Below the pieces are notes generated by a model. That model searched no databases and was not told the origin of the DNA. It saw nothing but the letters and a program-made list of their open reading frames with translations. Shown here one piece after another: positions 27,281 through 36,220 of a stretch of DNA of 64,000 bases. The stretch's first letter is position 1. Each line of letters opens with the position of its first letter. Source of the stretch: an uncultured Paracoccaceae bacterium (GTDB taxonomy: Bacteria; Pseudomonadota; Alphaproteobacteria; Rhodobacterales; Rhodobacteraceae); NCBI GenBank assembly GCA_947496605.1, contig CANMDF010000002.1, positions 868,001 through 932,000 on the forward strand, read 5' to 3'. The position numbers and the translations under genes were made by a program.

Positions 27281-28171
27281 TTGTACCAATCGAAGAATAA
27301 CAATGGCGTGACAATCGCCATGCTGCGCGCATTTGTTTGTATGAGCAAGACACTCAATTTGTCCAAGACATGCGAAGAGCTGAATGCGACCCGTCAGACC
27401 GTCCGGCGTCATATCACGGACCTTGAGTTAATTCGTGGCGCAAAGTTATTCGAAGTCGTGGATCGCCAGTATCACCTTACAACCGAAGGTGCCGCGTCAA
27501 TCGACGAGGCGAAAGCCCTTTTATTGCAGCTTGATTCCTGGGCAGGTCAGTCTGCTTTGAAGCGAAACTCCTCAAAGGGTTTGCAAAAGGCGCAGTATAC
27601 AGACGACGATGGTTTGATGTTCTATTCACAGCAGCATTCTGTGTCGCAGATTGCACTGAATGGGTTACCTTTGATGCGCAAAGCATTTGTGGCATGGGGC
27701 AATGCACAAACCCTGATCGAGCATCAGGAAATGCAAGCCATCCGTCCGTATACGGTGCTTTATCGAATGAGCCCGGCAGGGTGGGTCTTTGTCGATGTCG
27801 GGTCAGAGTCGGCCTATGCAAAATGGTTCGGTTGGACTTGGTCGAAAAGCGCGATTGGTAAGTTGTTGAACGAGGACGATGTTGGTGACGAGTTCAATGA
27901 ATTCATCGCTGGAGCATATTCGAGAATCTATGAAGAAGGCGGTGTCCGTCTGGACCACCTCTATGCTTATTTGCCCAAGGATGGTGGTGAATCGTTGCCC
28001 GTTACATTTCAGCGCATGCTGATGGGGTGTGTTTTTCCTGACGGCACACCGGGGTTGAGCGTTCTCGCCATCATTACGCCGCAGGTTGACATCGACGCGG
28101 TAAAAGATTTGGAAAAACCAGATCTGCCAGCGCATTTGCTGATGGATAATTTAGCTGAATTTGCCGATTAA
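27281..28171 (+). CDS. LysR-type HTH regulator with a non-LysR, PAS-like C-terminus
   Basis: The N-terminal ~65 residues form a LysR-style winged helix: TIAMLRAFVCMSKTLNLSKT, ELNATRQTVRRHITDLE, and GAKLFEVVDRQYHLTTEGA. The rest (to residue 296) lacks the periplasmic-binding-like LysR effector domain. The stretch TVLYRMSPAGWVFVDVGSES ... FGWTWSKSAIG ... GGVRLDHLYAYLP ... VTFQRMLMGCVFPDG reads like a PAS-type sensor fold; this is inference from pattern. TTG start at 27281 with a TTTGGAGG site. It heads a group of three same-strand genes. Confidence 0.75.
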   Translation: MYQSKNNNGVTIAMLRAFVCMSKTLNLSKTCEELNATRQTVRRHITDLELIRGAKLFEVVDRQYHLTTEGAASIDEAKALLLQLDSWAGQSALKRNSSKGLQKAQYTDDDGLMFYSQQHSVSQIALNGLPLMRKAFVAWGNAQTLIEHQEMQAIRPYTVLYRMSPAGWVFVDVGSESAYAKWFGWTWSKSAIGKLLNEDDVGDEFNEFIAGAYSRIYEEGGVRLDHLYAYLPKDGGESLPVTFQRMLMGCVFPDGTPGLSVLAIITPQVDIDAVKDLEKPDLPAHLLMDNLAEFAD

Positions 28172-28299
28172 CCGCCTTATTTGCCTCATTCTGAACATTT
28201 TCTTGCAGTAATTCGACGAATTAAGGCAATAAGTAGTGCGCGAAGCGAACTATATGATAGTTGTGTTTCGCAACTCGCAGAAAGCGAATAGGAAATAAG

Positions 28300-29058
28300 A
28301 TGTCGGCACGTAGCATTTTTGGCATGATTAAAAACACAGCTGCAATTCTTCGTGAACTCGAAGAAGCCGGCATGCGAATCGAAGTTGGCGGTGATTTCAC
28401 CAAGTATCGCGCTTATCGCAATTCCCGTGCTGACCGTGCGGACCTGTACCCAATCTTTGATACTGCCAGTTCTTTTGTTGATGAGACGAATGGTTTTTGG
28501 ATTTGCGGCTTCAATGAAGCGGGCGAGATTATCCACACACAGGCGGCACGGTTGCTGAACCTGTCAGATGTATCATTGGGCAAACATTTTGAAGTTCACC
28601 GTCATAAGTACATCACGCCTGATTCGACGCCAGATCCTGATCTGACCTATTATAAAGGACCCGAAGCGCTGAAATCCGTAACCGGACGAGTATGCTACCA
28701 CGGTGATTTCTGGATTCCGTCACGGGGTCTGGGTGGCCCGCGTAGCCAAGGCGCGACAAGTCTGCTTTCACGTTTACTGTTTGAATTGGTTCAGCAAACT
28801 TGGACGCCGGACTATCTGTTCGCACTGGTTCCTAAGCGGCTCGCAGCGAAGGGTGCGCACTTGCGTTATGGCTACAGCCATTGTGAACCAGGTCAATGGA
28901 TTGGCCCCGACCAGCAAGTGACTGATGAAGATTATCTGATTTGGATGAACGCCACTGATATGACAAATGCTTTGTCACGTGAGGCCGAAAGCCTTCAGAA
29001 AAGCAGTCAGGTTGCGCCGATCCGTGCAAGTCTCGCAGCAGTTGATTCAAAAGGTTAG
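28300..29058 (+). CDS. Unknown protein with GNAT-like features (252 aa)
   Basis: No annotated family recognised. The middle of the protein has an order expected of an N-acyltransferase fold: strand GFWICGFNEAGEIIHTQAARLL, strand GRVCYHGDFWIPS, then GPRSQGATSLLSRLLFELVQ, where R-S-Q-G-A-T resembles the acyl-CoA loop (Q/R-x-x-G-x-G/A) before a helix, then PDYLFALVP and AHLRYGYSHCEPGQW. The ATG at 28300 has AGGAAAT upstream. It lies 128 bases after the LysR-HTH gene. Acyltransferase activity is a hypothesis. Confidence 0.7.
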   Translation: MSARSIFGMIKNTAAILRELEEAGMRIEVGGDFTKYRAYRNSRADRADLYPIFDTASSFVDETNGFWICGFNEAGEIIHTQAARLLNLSDVSLGKHFEVHRHKYITPDSTPDPDLTYYKGPEALKSVTGRVCYHGDFWIPSRGLGGPRSQGATSLLSRLLFELVQQTWTPDYLFALVPKRLAAKGAHLRYGYSHCEPGQWIGPDQQVTDEDYLIWMNATDMTNALSREAESLQKSSQVAPIRASLAAVDSKG

Positions 29059-29073
29059 TTCCGCTAACCTTTT
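29049..29073 (+). terminator. Hairpin overlapping the stop codon of the 252-aa gene
   Basis: A perfect 10-bp stem AAAAGGTTAG/CTAACCTTTT with a TTCCG loop includes the TAG stop at 29056-29058 and ends in TTTT. It looks like a rho-independent terminator and may also attenuate read-through into the MFS gene. Confidence 0.6.
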
Positions 29074-29143
29074 GCCATCGGATGATCGTGTATAGTTAGA
29101 CCGTCCTTAGTTATTCTAACTTACCCGATTGGTTTAAATTACT

Positions 29144-30307
29144 GTGTCTTCCCGACTAACAATTATTGGTTCTATTGTTGTGAGCATCGCTTTCGTGATG
29201 GAACTTACGATGGTGCCGGTGTTTTTGCCAGCTATCCAAGCAGAATTTGGATTGACCGTTCGAGAACTAACTTGGTTTTTCAATTCTTATGGTATTGCGG
29301 TTGCGATCGGGGTTCTGTTGGGCGGATGGCTGGGTGATAAATTCGCCACTAAGTCTGTGTTCGCAGCAGGTGTTTTGTTTTTCGCGCTCGGGTCTGTCTG
29401 GGTAGCAATTGCAGAAAGCTATCAACTCATCATTGCAGCACGCTGGCTTCAAGGATTTGGTGGCGGTATTTTCTCGCCCTTGGTACCCATTTTGTTGACC
29501 AAGGCATCGCCTGAAAGGCCGGGCCGTATCCTCATTTTATGGGGAAGTGCGACCGGTTATGTTGCTGCTACGGGGCCACTGTTGTTCAGTACGGTTCTTG
29601 TGGATCTAGGGTGGCAGATTGCATTTGTCCTATTTTCTTTGGTGTCGATTTTCGCTCTCACGATGGTGCTTTTCGCGCCTCGCACTGGGCTTGCTCCTGA
29701 GAGATCATTCACGCCTTTGGATCATGGTAGGGTGCTACGATCGCGGGAATTGTGGATGATGTTTGGTTATATCTTCTGCACTTATGGTGCCATCTCGTTC
29801 TTCGCATTTTGCCTTCCAATCGAGCTGACGAAAGTGGGTGTATCGGTCTTTGAGATTGGTCTGCTACTGTCGGTTATGTGGATCACATTCTCTGTGGCGA
29901 GCACTCTGCTGAGAAACAAGATTGATGAGCACCATATCAGAAGCATTCTGACGGTTGCACCTTTCTTCATTGCACTGGGTTTTGGTGTCGCCCATTTCTC
30001 TGAGAACTTTTACGTTTGGCTGCTGGCGTCTGTGCTTGTCGGTGCTGGGCTTGCCTGTAGCAATGCGCCTTCGACCATGTTGGTTCTTAAGTTTGCGCCG
30101 AAAGGTGGTAGCGCATTTGCCGCCAGTCTTGATATCTCGTTTGCCCGTATCGGTGGCGTCTTCGCCATCTTTATGCTCGCTCAAGCATCATTCCTCGTCG
30201 CCGTCATTGGAATCGGCATGTTGTCATTCATTGCAGTTGCTCTCGCGTTTCTAGCAACGCGCAAACTGAAACAGAATGAAAGCCTAACCGAACTGGCCCC
30301 CCTCTAA
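29144..30307 (+). CDS. Major facilitator superfamily transporter
   Basis: This is a 387-residue protein with 12 predicted membrane segments. The MFS loop 2-3 signature appears as GGWLGDKFATKSVFAAG, and motif C-like GYVAATGPLL follows the fourth segment region. DHA1-type drug exporters share this length. GTG start at 29144. It follows the LysR-HTH and GNAT-like genes on the same strand, so export of a product of that module is conceivable, but a terminator-like hairpin separates them. Substrate unknown. Confidence 0.88.
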   Translation: MSSRLTIIGSIVVSIAFVMELTMVPVFLPAIQAEFGLTVRELTWFFNSYGIAVAIGVLLGGWLGDKFATKSVFAAGVLFFALGSVWVAIAESYQLIIAARWLQGFGGGIFSPLVPILLTKASPERPGRILILWGSATGYVAATGPLLFSTVLVDLGWQIAFVLFSLVSIFALTMVLFAPRTGLAPERSFTPLDHGRVLRSRELWMMFGYIFCTYGAISFFAFCLPIELTKVGVSVFEIGLLLSVMWITFSVASTLLRNKIDEHHIRSILTVAPFFIALGFGVAHFSENFYVWLLASVLVGAGLACSNAPSTMLVLKFAPKGGSAFAASLDISFARIGGVFAIFMLAQASFLVAVIGIGMLSFIAVALAFLATRKLKQNESLTELAPL

Positions 30308-30410
30308 CGACCATTCCACAGATTTCCGGACATCTTTGCCAGACGCTTCATTCGTTATGACACGCGGATACATCGGCCTACGCGGTATTCATTGGGAGGG
30401 AATTAACCAA

Positions 30411-30485
30411 TGGCAGTCCCTAGGGGAATCGAACCCCTCTTTCCAGGTTGAAAACCTGGCGTCCTAACCGATAGACGAAGGGACC
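30411..30485 (-). tRNA. tRNA-Glu (anticodon UUC)
   Basis: The reverse strand folds as a complete tRNA: acceptor GGTCCCT/AGGGACT with a terminal G-T pair, D-arm TCGTCTATCGGTTAGGACG, anticodon arm CCAGGTTTTCAACCTGG with TTC in the loop, T-arm GAGGGGTTCGATTCCCCT, discriminator G and encoded CCA. No integrase or partial tRNA repeat is seen nearby. Confidence 0.96.
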
Positions 30486-30560
30486 GCAGTTGGTGCGCCG
30501 CTTTTAGGCAAACCACGTCGCACGCGCAAGAGGGTTTTTTCGTTTTCTGCAGGCTTGCTG

Positions 30561-32324
30561 TCAGTGGGCAGGAGCAGCGTCTTCCAGTCGAAGCTGCACC
30601 GACTGTCGCCCTTGCCAAGTGTTGATTTCTAACCGGCCCGCGAGATGAAAGCGCGCGCCATTATGGTTCACCAGCATCGGCCCTAAGGGGCCGTCCATTG
30701 CACCAAAACTGATACCATCAATCCGGCCACCCAACCCGTCCCCAAAACTAATTTTTAGATGGTTGGCACCAACCTGTTTGGCGAAATGAATCTGGCAATC
30801 CGGGAAAGCAAACCGGGGGGCAGGGGCACCCGCGCCGAATGGCCCCGCGTCTTCGATCTGATTGATCAGCCCAATTGTCGCGGCCCCAGGCATCAAGATA
30901 CCACTGATGTTCAGATCCGCCGGGCCAATGTCAGCCGCACCTTGCTTGGCGAGCAGTTCGCCCAAACGCACCATCGCATGGTCCAGTTTGTCGCGTGCCA
31001 CCGTTAGGCCAGCGGCCATTTTATGCCCGCCCCCTTTAATCAATAACCCTTCATGAGCCGCCCGTTGGATCGCTGCCCCTAGATCAATCCCTGAGACTGA
31101 ACGACCAGACCCTTTGCCCTCATCTCCATCCAGTCCAATCACGATAGCGGGCCGGTTGGTTGCTTCCTTTAGTCTGGCTGCGACAATGCCGACCACGCCC
31201 GGGTGCCAGCCCTCTCCGGCGGCCCAGACCAATGGTCCGTCTAAACCACGCTCTGTCGCCTGTTCGAGAGCGAGATCGCGCACCTGTGCTTCTACTTCGC
31301 GCCGATCGGTATTCAATTCGTCCAATTTGACCGCCATCGCTTCGGCCTCGGTCGGGTTGTCAGTGGCAAGCAATCGCGCACCCAAATCTGCTTTGCCAAT
31401 CCGGCCACCTGCATTTACCCGTGGTCCAAGCAGAAACCCAAGATGATAGCTTGTTGGGGCCTGATCGAGACCCGCGACATCAGCCAATGCCGTCAGCCCA
31501 ATCCGGCCGCGTCTTGCCATGACGGTTAGCCCTTGGCGCACGAATGCTCGGTTTACCCCGACAAGTGGGGCCACATCCGCGACAGTCGCCAGTCCCACAA
31601 GGTCTAACATCGCCATCAGATCAGGGCCTTGTTGCCCCGCTTCGCGCAACTGGCGGTTCACGTCCACCAACATCAAGAACACCACGCCGGCCGCACAAAG
31701 ATGTGCGAGATCACCGCTTTCATCTTGGCGGTTCGGGTTCACCACCGCGACTGCATCGGGCAGGGTTTCACCACCCAAATGGTGATCCAGCACGATAACA
31801 TCGGTAGCGTGTGCCGCGGCAATCGGATCATGCGAAAGGGTGCCACAATCAACGCAGATGATCAGATCATGGTTTTTGGCGAGCGCCGCCATTGCGGCAT
31901 CATTCGGGCCATATCCTTCATCGATACGGTCCGGTACATAGAGTGTTGCCTGTATTCCCATATCGCGTAGCCACGTAATCAACAAAGCAGCCGAAGTGCC
32001 GCCATCCACGTCATAATCTGCGAAAACCGCGATTCTTTGGCGCGCACCGACAGCGATAAGAAAGCGCTCGGTCGCACGGTCCATATCCTTTAGCACGCGC
32101 GGGTCGGGTAGCAGGTCGCGCAAGGTAGGCGCAAGGAACGCAGATGCATCTTCGGGCAATACGCCACGTCTGACCAAGACCCGGCATAATGCAGCAGGAA
32201 GCTGGGTATCTTGGGCCATTGCCTCAGATAGACGATCTTCCTCATCCGTTGGGCCAACCCAGCGGCGACCTGTGGCAGAGGCCGATACATTCAAAAATGC
32301 AGGTTTATCTAGTGGTGCGTTCAT
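30561..32324 (-). CDS. recJ: Single-stranded-DNA-specific exonuclease RecJ
   Basis: RecJ degrades single-stranded DNA 5' to 3' in recombination and mismatch repair. The 587-residue protein carries the DHH phosphoesterase motifs: FADYDVDGGTSAALL, CVDCGTLSHDP, and VLDHHLGGETLPDAV. The DHHA1 region follows, with GKGSGRSVSGIDLGAA and KGGGHKMAAGLT. The ATG at 32324 (MNAPLDKPAFLNV) is the usual start; an upstream in-frame ATG at 32351 is less likely. Downstream of glpX and upstream of tRNA-Glu on the same strand. Confidence 0.95.
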   Translation of the reverse strand: MNAPLDKPAFLNVSASATGRRWVGPTDEEDRLSEAMAQDTQLPAALCRVLVRRGVLPEDASAFLAPTLRDLLPDPRVLKDMDRATERFLIAVGARQRIAVFADYDVDGGTSAALLITWLRDMGIQATLYVPDRIDEGYGPNDAAMAALAKNHDLIICVDCGTLSHDPIAAAHATDVIVLDHHLGGETLPDAVAVVNPNRQDESGDLAHLCAAGVVFLMLVDVNRQLREAGQQGPDLMAMLDLVGLATVADVAPLVGVNRAFVRQGLTVMARRGRIGLTALADVAGLDQAPTSYHLGFLLGPRVNAGGRIGKADLGARLLATDNPTEAEAMAVKLDELNTDRREVEAQVRDLALEQATERGLDGPLVWAAGEGWHPGVVGIVAARLKEATNRPAIVIGLDGDEGKGSGRSVSGIDLGAAIQRAAHEGLLIKGGGHKMAAGLTVARDKLDHAMVRLGELLAKQGAADIGPADLNISGILMPGAATIGLINQIEDAGPFGAGAPAPRFAFPDCQIHFAKQVGANHLKISFGDGLGGRIDGISFGAMDGPLGPMLVNHNGARFHLAGRLEINTWQGRQSVQLRLEDAAPAH

Positions 32325-32410
32325 CGTCGCACACAATATGCGCCTCGCCACAGTTTGACCACGGCTACTTTATCATCTTGCCCGATAAACTCCCGCCGGA
32401 GGCATCTGCC

Positions 32411-33376
32411 CTAGCCGATAGGATTACGGTAGATCATACGGCGGACAGATCCCGTCTTGGACCGCATCAAAATCGTCTCAGCCGTGACAAACCCGACTTC
32501 ACGCTTGATCCCCGGCACGAGGGACCCATCGGTTACTCCGGTGGCCGCAAAAATCACATCACCTGTGACCATGTCATCGCGGGTGTAGACGCGATCAAAA
32601 TTGGTGATCCCTGCCTTCTTTGCGCGCCCGCGTTCATCATCATTGCGGAACATCAAGCGGCCAAAGATTTGACCGCCCATGCATTTCAACGCCGCTGCAG
32701 CTAAAACGCCTTCTGGTGCGCCGCCGGACCCCATGTACATATCAATGCCAGTCACTTCAGGCTCGGCACAGTGCATCACGCCCGCCACATCACCGTCTGT
32801 GATTAAGCGGATAGCGGCGCCGGTGCTGCGGATCTCAGCGATCATGTCTTCGTGGCGTGGGCGTTCCAGCACACAGACCGTGATGTCATTTGTGGAACAT
32901 CCCTTTGCGGCAGCCAGTGCGGACACCCGCTCGGACGGTGACATATCCAATGTGACCACACCGGTGCGCAGACCTGGGCCAACTGCAAGTTTATCCATGT
33001 ATACGTCAGGGGCATGCAGCATTGAGCCGCGCGGCCCCATCGCAATAACTGCCAACGCATTTGGCATGTCTTTGGCAGTCAGTGTCGTGCCTTCGAGTGG
33101 ATCAAGCGCGATATCGACACCGGGGCCGTTGCCTGTACCAACTTCTTCGCCGATGAAAAGCATCGGCGCTTCATCACGCTCGCCTTCACCGATGACAACG
33201 ACGCCTGCGATATCCAGTTTATTTAGCTGTGTGCGCATTGCATCAACGGCTGCTTGGTCAGCGGCCTTTTCATCACCTCGGCCAATCAGTGGCGTGCATG
33301 CAATTGCCGCTGCCTCTGACACGCGGGCCAAGCCCAGTGATAAGTTGCGATCATTGAAATCGGTTGCTGCGGGCAT
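32411..33376 (-). CDS. glpX: Class II fructose-1,6-bisphosphatase GlpX
   Basis: GlpX dephosphorylates fructose-1,6-bisphosphate in gluconeogenesis and, in some bacteria, sedoheptulose bisphosphate. The 321-residue protein has the metal-binding GVDIALDPLEGTTL motif, VVIGEGERDEAPML, and YMGSGGAPEGVLAAAALKCMGG. The start at 33376 (MPAATDFNDRNLSLGLARV) matches homologues. It is between hom and recJ; hom-glpX-recJ is a recurrent Rhodobacteraceae order. Confidence 0.95.
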   Translation of the reverse strand: MPAATDFNDRNLSLGLARVSEAAAIACTPLIGRGDEKAADQAAVDAMRTQLNKLDIAGVVVIGEGERDEAPMLFIGEEVGTGNGPGVDIALDPLEGTTLTAKDMPNALAVIAMGPRGSMLHAPDVYMDKLAVGPGLRTGVVTLDMSPSERVSALAAAKGCSTNDITVCVLERPRHEDMIAEIRSTGAAIRLITDGDVAGVMHCAEPEVTGIDMYMGSGGAPEGVLAAAALKCMGGQIFGRLMFRNDDERGRAKKAGITNFDRVYTRDDMVTGDVIFAATGVTDGSLVPGIKREVGFVTAETILMRSKTGSVRRMIYRNPIG

Positions 33377-33444
33377 TTTGTCAGTCCTTTGGTGGCTTAC
33401 ACCCCCTAAAGCCTGTCTCTGCGGCAGCGGCAAGACTGTTTGCG

Positions 33445-34731
33445 CTAAACCGCCTCAATCCGGATTGCGACAGGGTCGCCGGTGACAACACCCGTCGCTT
33501 TAAAGTCGGCCAAAGCTTCCTCTAATGCAGTGCGGGTTGTCTTGTGGGTCACGATCAAAACGGGGGCGGCGGTATCTTCGTGGCCGTATTGGCGCATCCG
33601 GTCGATGGAAATGCCAGCCTCGCCCAAGGCATGGGCGACTTTGGCCAAAGCACCGGGTTTGTCGATCAGCTGCAAGCGCAAATAATACGGGGCAGGGACC
33701 GCCGCACGCGCGGCACGTGCCTTGCGTAGCGTCTTGGCAGGTTGTCCAAATGTCGAAATGCGAAAACCACGCGCGATATCCATGACGTCACCCATGATCG
33801 CACTTGCTGTGGGCCCTTCGCCAGCGCCGGGGCCACGCAGCACAATCTGGGTCACCGCATCGCCTTCTAGCACAACCATATTTGTCCCGCCCTGCAATTG
33901 GCCAAGGGGCGAGGTGTCAGGCACCAAGCAAGGTGACATACGCTGTTCCAGCCCGCGTCCGGTCATTTGGGCAACGCCGAGAAGTTTGATTTTATAGCCC
34001 ATGTCTGCGGCTTGGTGGATGTCTTCGATGGTGACAGACCCGATCCCTTCCAATTCGACAGCCGCGAAATCTACCTGCGTTCCAAAAGCAATGGATGCCA
34101 AAAGCGCGAGTTTGTGGCCCGCGTCGATGCCTCCGACATCTAGTTCTGGATCGGCCTCAAGAAAACCAAGTTGGTTGGCCTCGTCAAAGACGGCCTCATA
34201 GCTCAGGCCCGCATCTTCCATGCGTGTCAAAATATAGTTACAGCTGCCGTTCATCACGCCCATGACGCGGCTGATGTCATTTCCTGCCAGCCCTTCGGTC
34301 AGGGATTTCACAACCGGAATACCGCCAGCAACGGCAGCTTCGAAACGGATCACATGTCCGGCTTCTTCGGCCGCCTCTGCTAGTGCTTGGCCGTGGATTG
34401 CAAGCAAGGCTTTGTTGGCGCTGACCACGTCTTTGCCAGTCGCAATTGCGGCTTCGGTCGCATTCTTGGCAGGGCCCTCATGGCCGCCCATTACCTCGAT
34501 GAATACATCGATATCGCTGCGTTTGGCTAACGTGACGGGATCGTCTTCCCATTCATAGTTTGACAGATCAATGTCACGGTTCTTGGTTTTTGATCGCGCA
34601 GAAACAGAAACGATCTCAATCGGGCGACCCGCGCGGCTTTCAAGCAATGCGTTATGTTTCTGGACAATCCGGACGATGCCCACACCCACGGTCCCAAGTC
34701 CCGCGATCCCAAGGCGAAGAGGTGTTGTCAT
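33445..34731 (-). CDS. hom: Homoserine dehydrogenase
   Basis: Hom reduces aspartate semialdehyde to homoserine for threonine and methionine synthesis. The 428-residue protein has the NAD(P) loop GLGTVGVGI, the catalytic domain with VMNGSCNYILTRMEDAG and GFLEADPELDVGGIDAGHKL, and a C-terminal ACT domain (LRLQLIDKPGALAKVAHALG) for feedback control, probably by threonine. The length is that of the monofunctional ACT-containing class. Confidence 0.96.
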   Translation of the reverse strand: MTTPLRLGIAGLGTVGVGIVRIVQKHNALLESRAGRPIEIVSVSARSKTKNRDIDLSNYEWEDDPVTLAKRSDIDVFIEVMGGHEGPAKNATEAAIATGKDVVSANKALLAIHGQALAEAAEEAGHVIRFEAAVAGGIPVVKSLTEGLAGNDISRVMGVMNGSCNYILTRMEDAGLSYEAVFDEANQLGFLEADPELDVGGIDAGHKLALLASIAFGTQVDFAAVELEGIGSVTIEDIHQAADMGYKIKLLGVAQMTGRGLEQRMSPCLVPDTSPLGQLQGGTNMVVLEGDAVTQIVLRGPGAGEGPTASAIMGDVMDIARGFRISTFGQPAKTLRKARAARAAVPAPYYLRLQLIDKPGALAKVAHALGEAGISIDRMRQYGHEDTAAPVLIVTHKTTRTALEEALADFKATGVVTGDPVAIRIEAV

Positions 34732-34787
34732 CAGTCACTGTCCATCATTGCAATACGTCACGGACAGGGTCTAGCGAATGCGCGCGG

Positions 34788-35018
34788 CTACTGCAACGCG
34801 CCGATCTCAATCTGACGCAAACGCGCCGCACGTGCTTGCAATGCATCGATACGGTCTTGCAAAGCGGCTTCATCGTCAGTTGATGCACCAGGCAATGCTG
34901 GCAGCGGTGTCAGGCTAGGGTAGGGGGCTTGTCGTGCGGCGTCGCTGATTGTGCCGTCAAGTGCCGGGAAGGTGGCGCAAGCGGTCAAGATCAGCGGAAA
35001 GAAGAAGGCATATCGCAT
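34788..35018 (-). CDS. Small putative lipoprotein (76 aa)
   Basis: A short signal peptide with a lipobox, FFFPLILTACATFPAL, points to lipid modification at the Cys of LTAC by Lgt. The mature part is proline-rich and then a helical coiled coil (EAALQDRIDALQARAARLRQIE). The ATG at 35018 is used because it begins a typical signal sequence. No family known. Divergent from the TetR gene. Confidence 0.72.
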   Translation of the reverse strand: MRYAFFFPLILTACATFPALDGTISDAARQAPYPSLTPLPALPGASTDDEAALQDRIDALQARAARLRQIEIGALQ

Positions 35019-35077
35019 GGGTGCTATCTTATCCGCCCTGTGCTGTGAGGGGCAACCGTCGATCAGGGGTTCCCAAA

Positions 35078-35091
35078 TGAACAAGCGTTCA
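35078..35091. promoter_or_regulatory. Candidate TetR-family operator
   Basis: TGAAC-AAGC-GTTCA is a perfect inverted repeat just upstream of the TetR-family gene and between it and the divergent lipoprotein gene. The AAC..GTT symmetry with GTTCAGTT is the style of TetR/AcrR operators, so autoregulation is likely. Confidence 0.5.
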
Positions 35092-35105
35092 GTTAAATGG
35101 ACCCT

Positions 35106-35693
35106 ATGGCACGCAAGCAAGGTTCCCATTCTGATATCACTGGCCCCAAGGTCCGCGCGGCGGCGTTGCGCCTAATTGCGCGGCATGGCTATGCAGCCGT
35201 TTCCATGCGCCAGATTGCGGCCGAGGTCGGGATACAAGCAGGTGCACTTTATAATTACACACCTGACAAACAAACCCTGCTGTTCGATCTGATGCATGGA
35301 CATATGGTGGATCTGTTAGGCGCAGTTGAGGCCGCAGACTTTGATGGCACGGCGCTTGCCCAATTAGAGGCGTTCACTCGGTTTCACATCCAATTCCACC
35401 TGCCGCGGGCAGATCAGGTTTTTGTCTCTTACATGGAATTGCGCAATCTGTCTGATGAAAACTTTGCGACGGTCGAAGCCAAGCGCCGCGAATATGAAAA
35501 CGCTCTAGAGCGCATTTTGCGAGTGGGCGAGGTAGAAGGCACGTTTCATATCCCCGACCCGCGCATTACGACAATGGCGATCATTGCGATGCTGACAGGG
35601 ATCAGCAATTGGTACCGGGCCGGGGGACGGTTAGAGACTGACAAGATTGAAGCAATCTATTGGGATATGGTCCGACGGAGTGTGACGGCCTAG
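35106..35693 (+). CDS. TetR/AcrR-family transcriptional regulator
   Basis: This 195-residue protein has an N-terminal TetR HTH: RAAALRLIARHGYAAVSMRQIA, then EVGIQAGALYNYTPDKQTLL, with ligand-binding helices after it. The pattern resembles regulators of acyl-CoA or fatty acid catabolism, but the ligand is unknown. ATG codons at 35097 and 35106 are both possible; MARKQG is the more usual start. A palindromic operator lies directly upstream. Confidence 0.88.
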   Translation: MARKQGSHSDITGPKVRAAALRLIARHGYAAVSMRQIAAEVGIQAGALYNYTPDKQTLLFDLMHGHMVDLLGAVEAADFDGTALAQLEAFTRFHIQFHLPRADQVFVSYMELRNLSDENFATVEAKRREYENALERILRVGEVEGTFHIPDPRITTMAIIAMLTGISNWYRAGGRLETDKIEAIYWDMVRRSVTA

Positions 35694-35743
35694 GCAATGG
35701 GCCTGCTGTGGGGTAAGCCCCGTTAAGAATTTGGAGAATGATG

Positions 35744-36220
35744 ATGTTTCAACCAGACGAAGACGGCATTTATGCACAAGTTGAGGCTTCGCCGGCACGT
35801 CGGATATTTGCCTATGTTGTGCAATTCGGTCTGGGCGCGCTTTTGATCTATGTCACCTTGGCGCTGCCGCCTTCTTTGCCCTGGATGATCTTTATGCTGG
35901 GCTTTGGGGTGTTGATGCTGGTTCAGGCCGAACGGATGCGGCGTGCAACGACGATTACGCTTTTTCTGACCGAGACTGATTTACGTGACAGCACAGGTGC
36001 CGTTCTGGCCCGCATCGACGAGGTCCGCAGCGTTGAGCGCGGCACATTTGCTTTCAAGCCGTCCAATGGCTTCAGCCTTGTGCTGCACAACAAAAAGCCC
36101 CGTGCATGGCTGCCGGGGCTTTGGTGGCGCATCGGGCGCCGTGTTGGGGTGGGTGGCGTCACAAACGCCGGTCAATCAAGGTTCATGGCCGAGCGGATCA
36201 GCATGATGCTCAAGACCTAA
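35744..36220 (+). CDS. Conserved membrane protein (PH-like, 158 aa)
   Basis: This protein begins MFQPDEDGIYAQVEASPARR and has two close hydrophobic segments (residues ~20-60). A soluble beta-rich C-terminal part follows, TTITLFLTETDLRDSTGAVLA then IDEVRSVERGTFAFKPSNG, which looks like a small PH-type domain. Of the three consecutive ATGs (35738, 35741, 35744) the third is best spaced from GGAG. No function known; recognised only as a common Rhodobacteraceae type. Confidence 0.72.
   Translation: MFQPDEDGIYAQVEASPARRIFAYVVQFGLGALLIYVTLALPPSLPWMIFMLGFGVLMLVQAERMRRATTITLFLTETDLRDSTGAVLARIDEVRSVERGTFAFKPSNGFSLVLHNKKPRAWLPGLWWRIGRRVGVGGVTNAGQSRFMAERISMMLKT

Noticed and set aside
30411..30485. tRNA-Glu as an integration site for a mobile island
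   Set aside because: No integrase, no duplicated tRNA 3' end, and no boundary repeat found on either side within the window.
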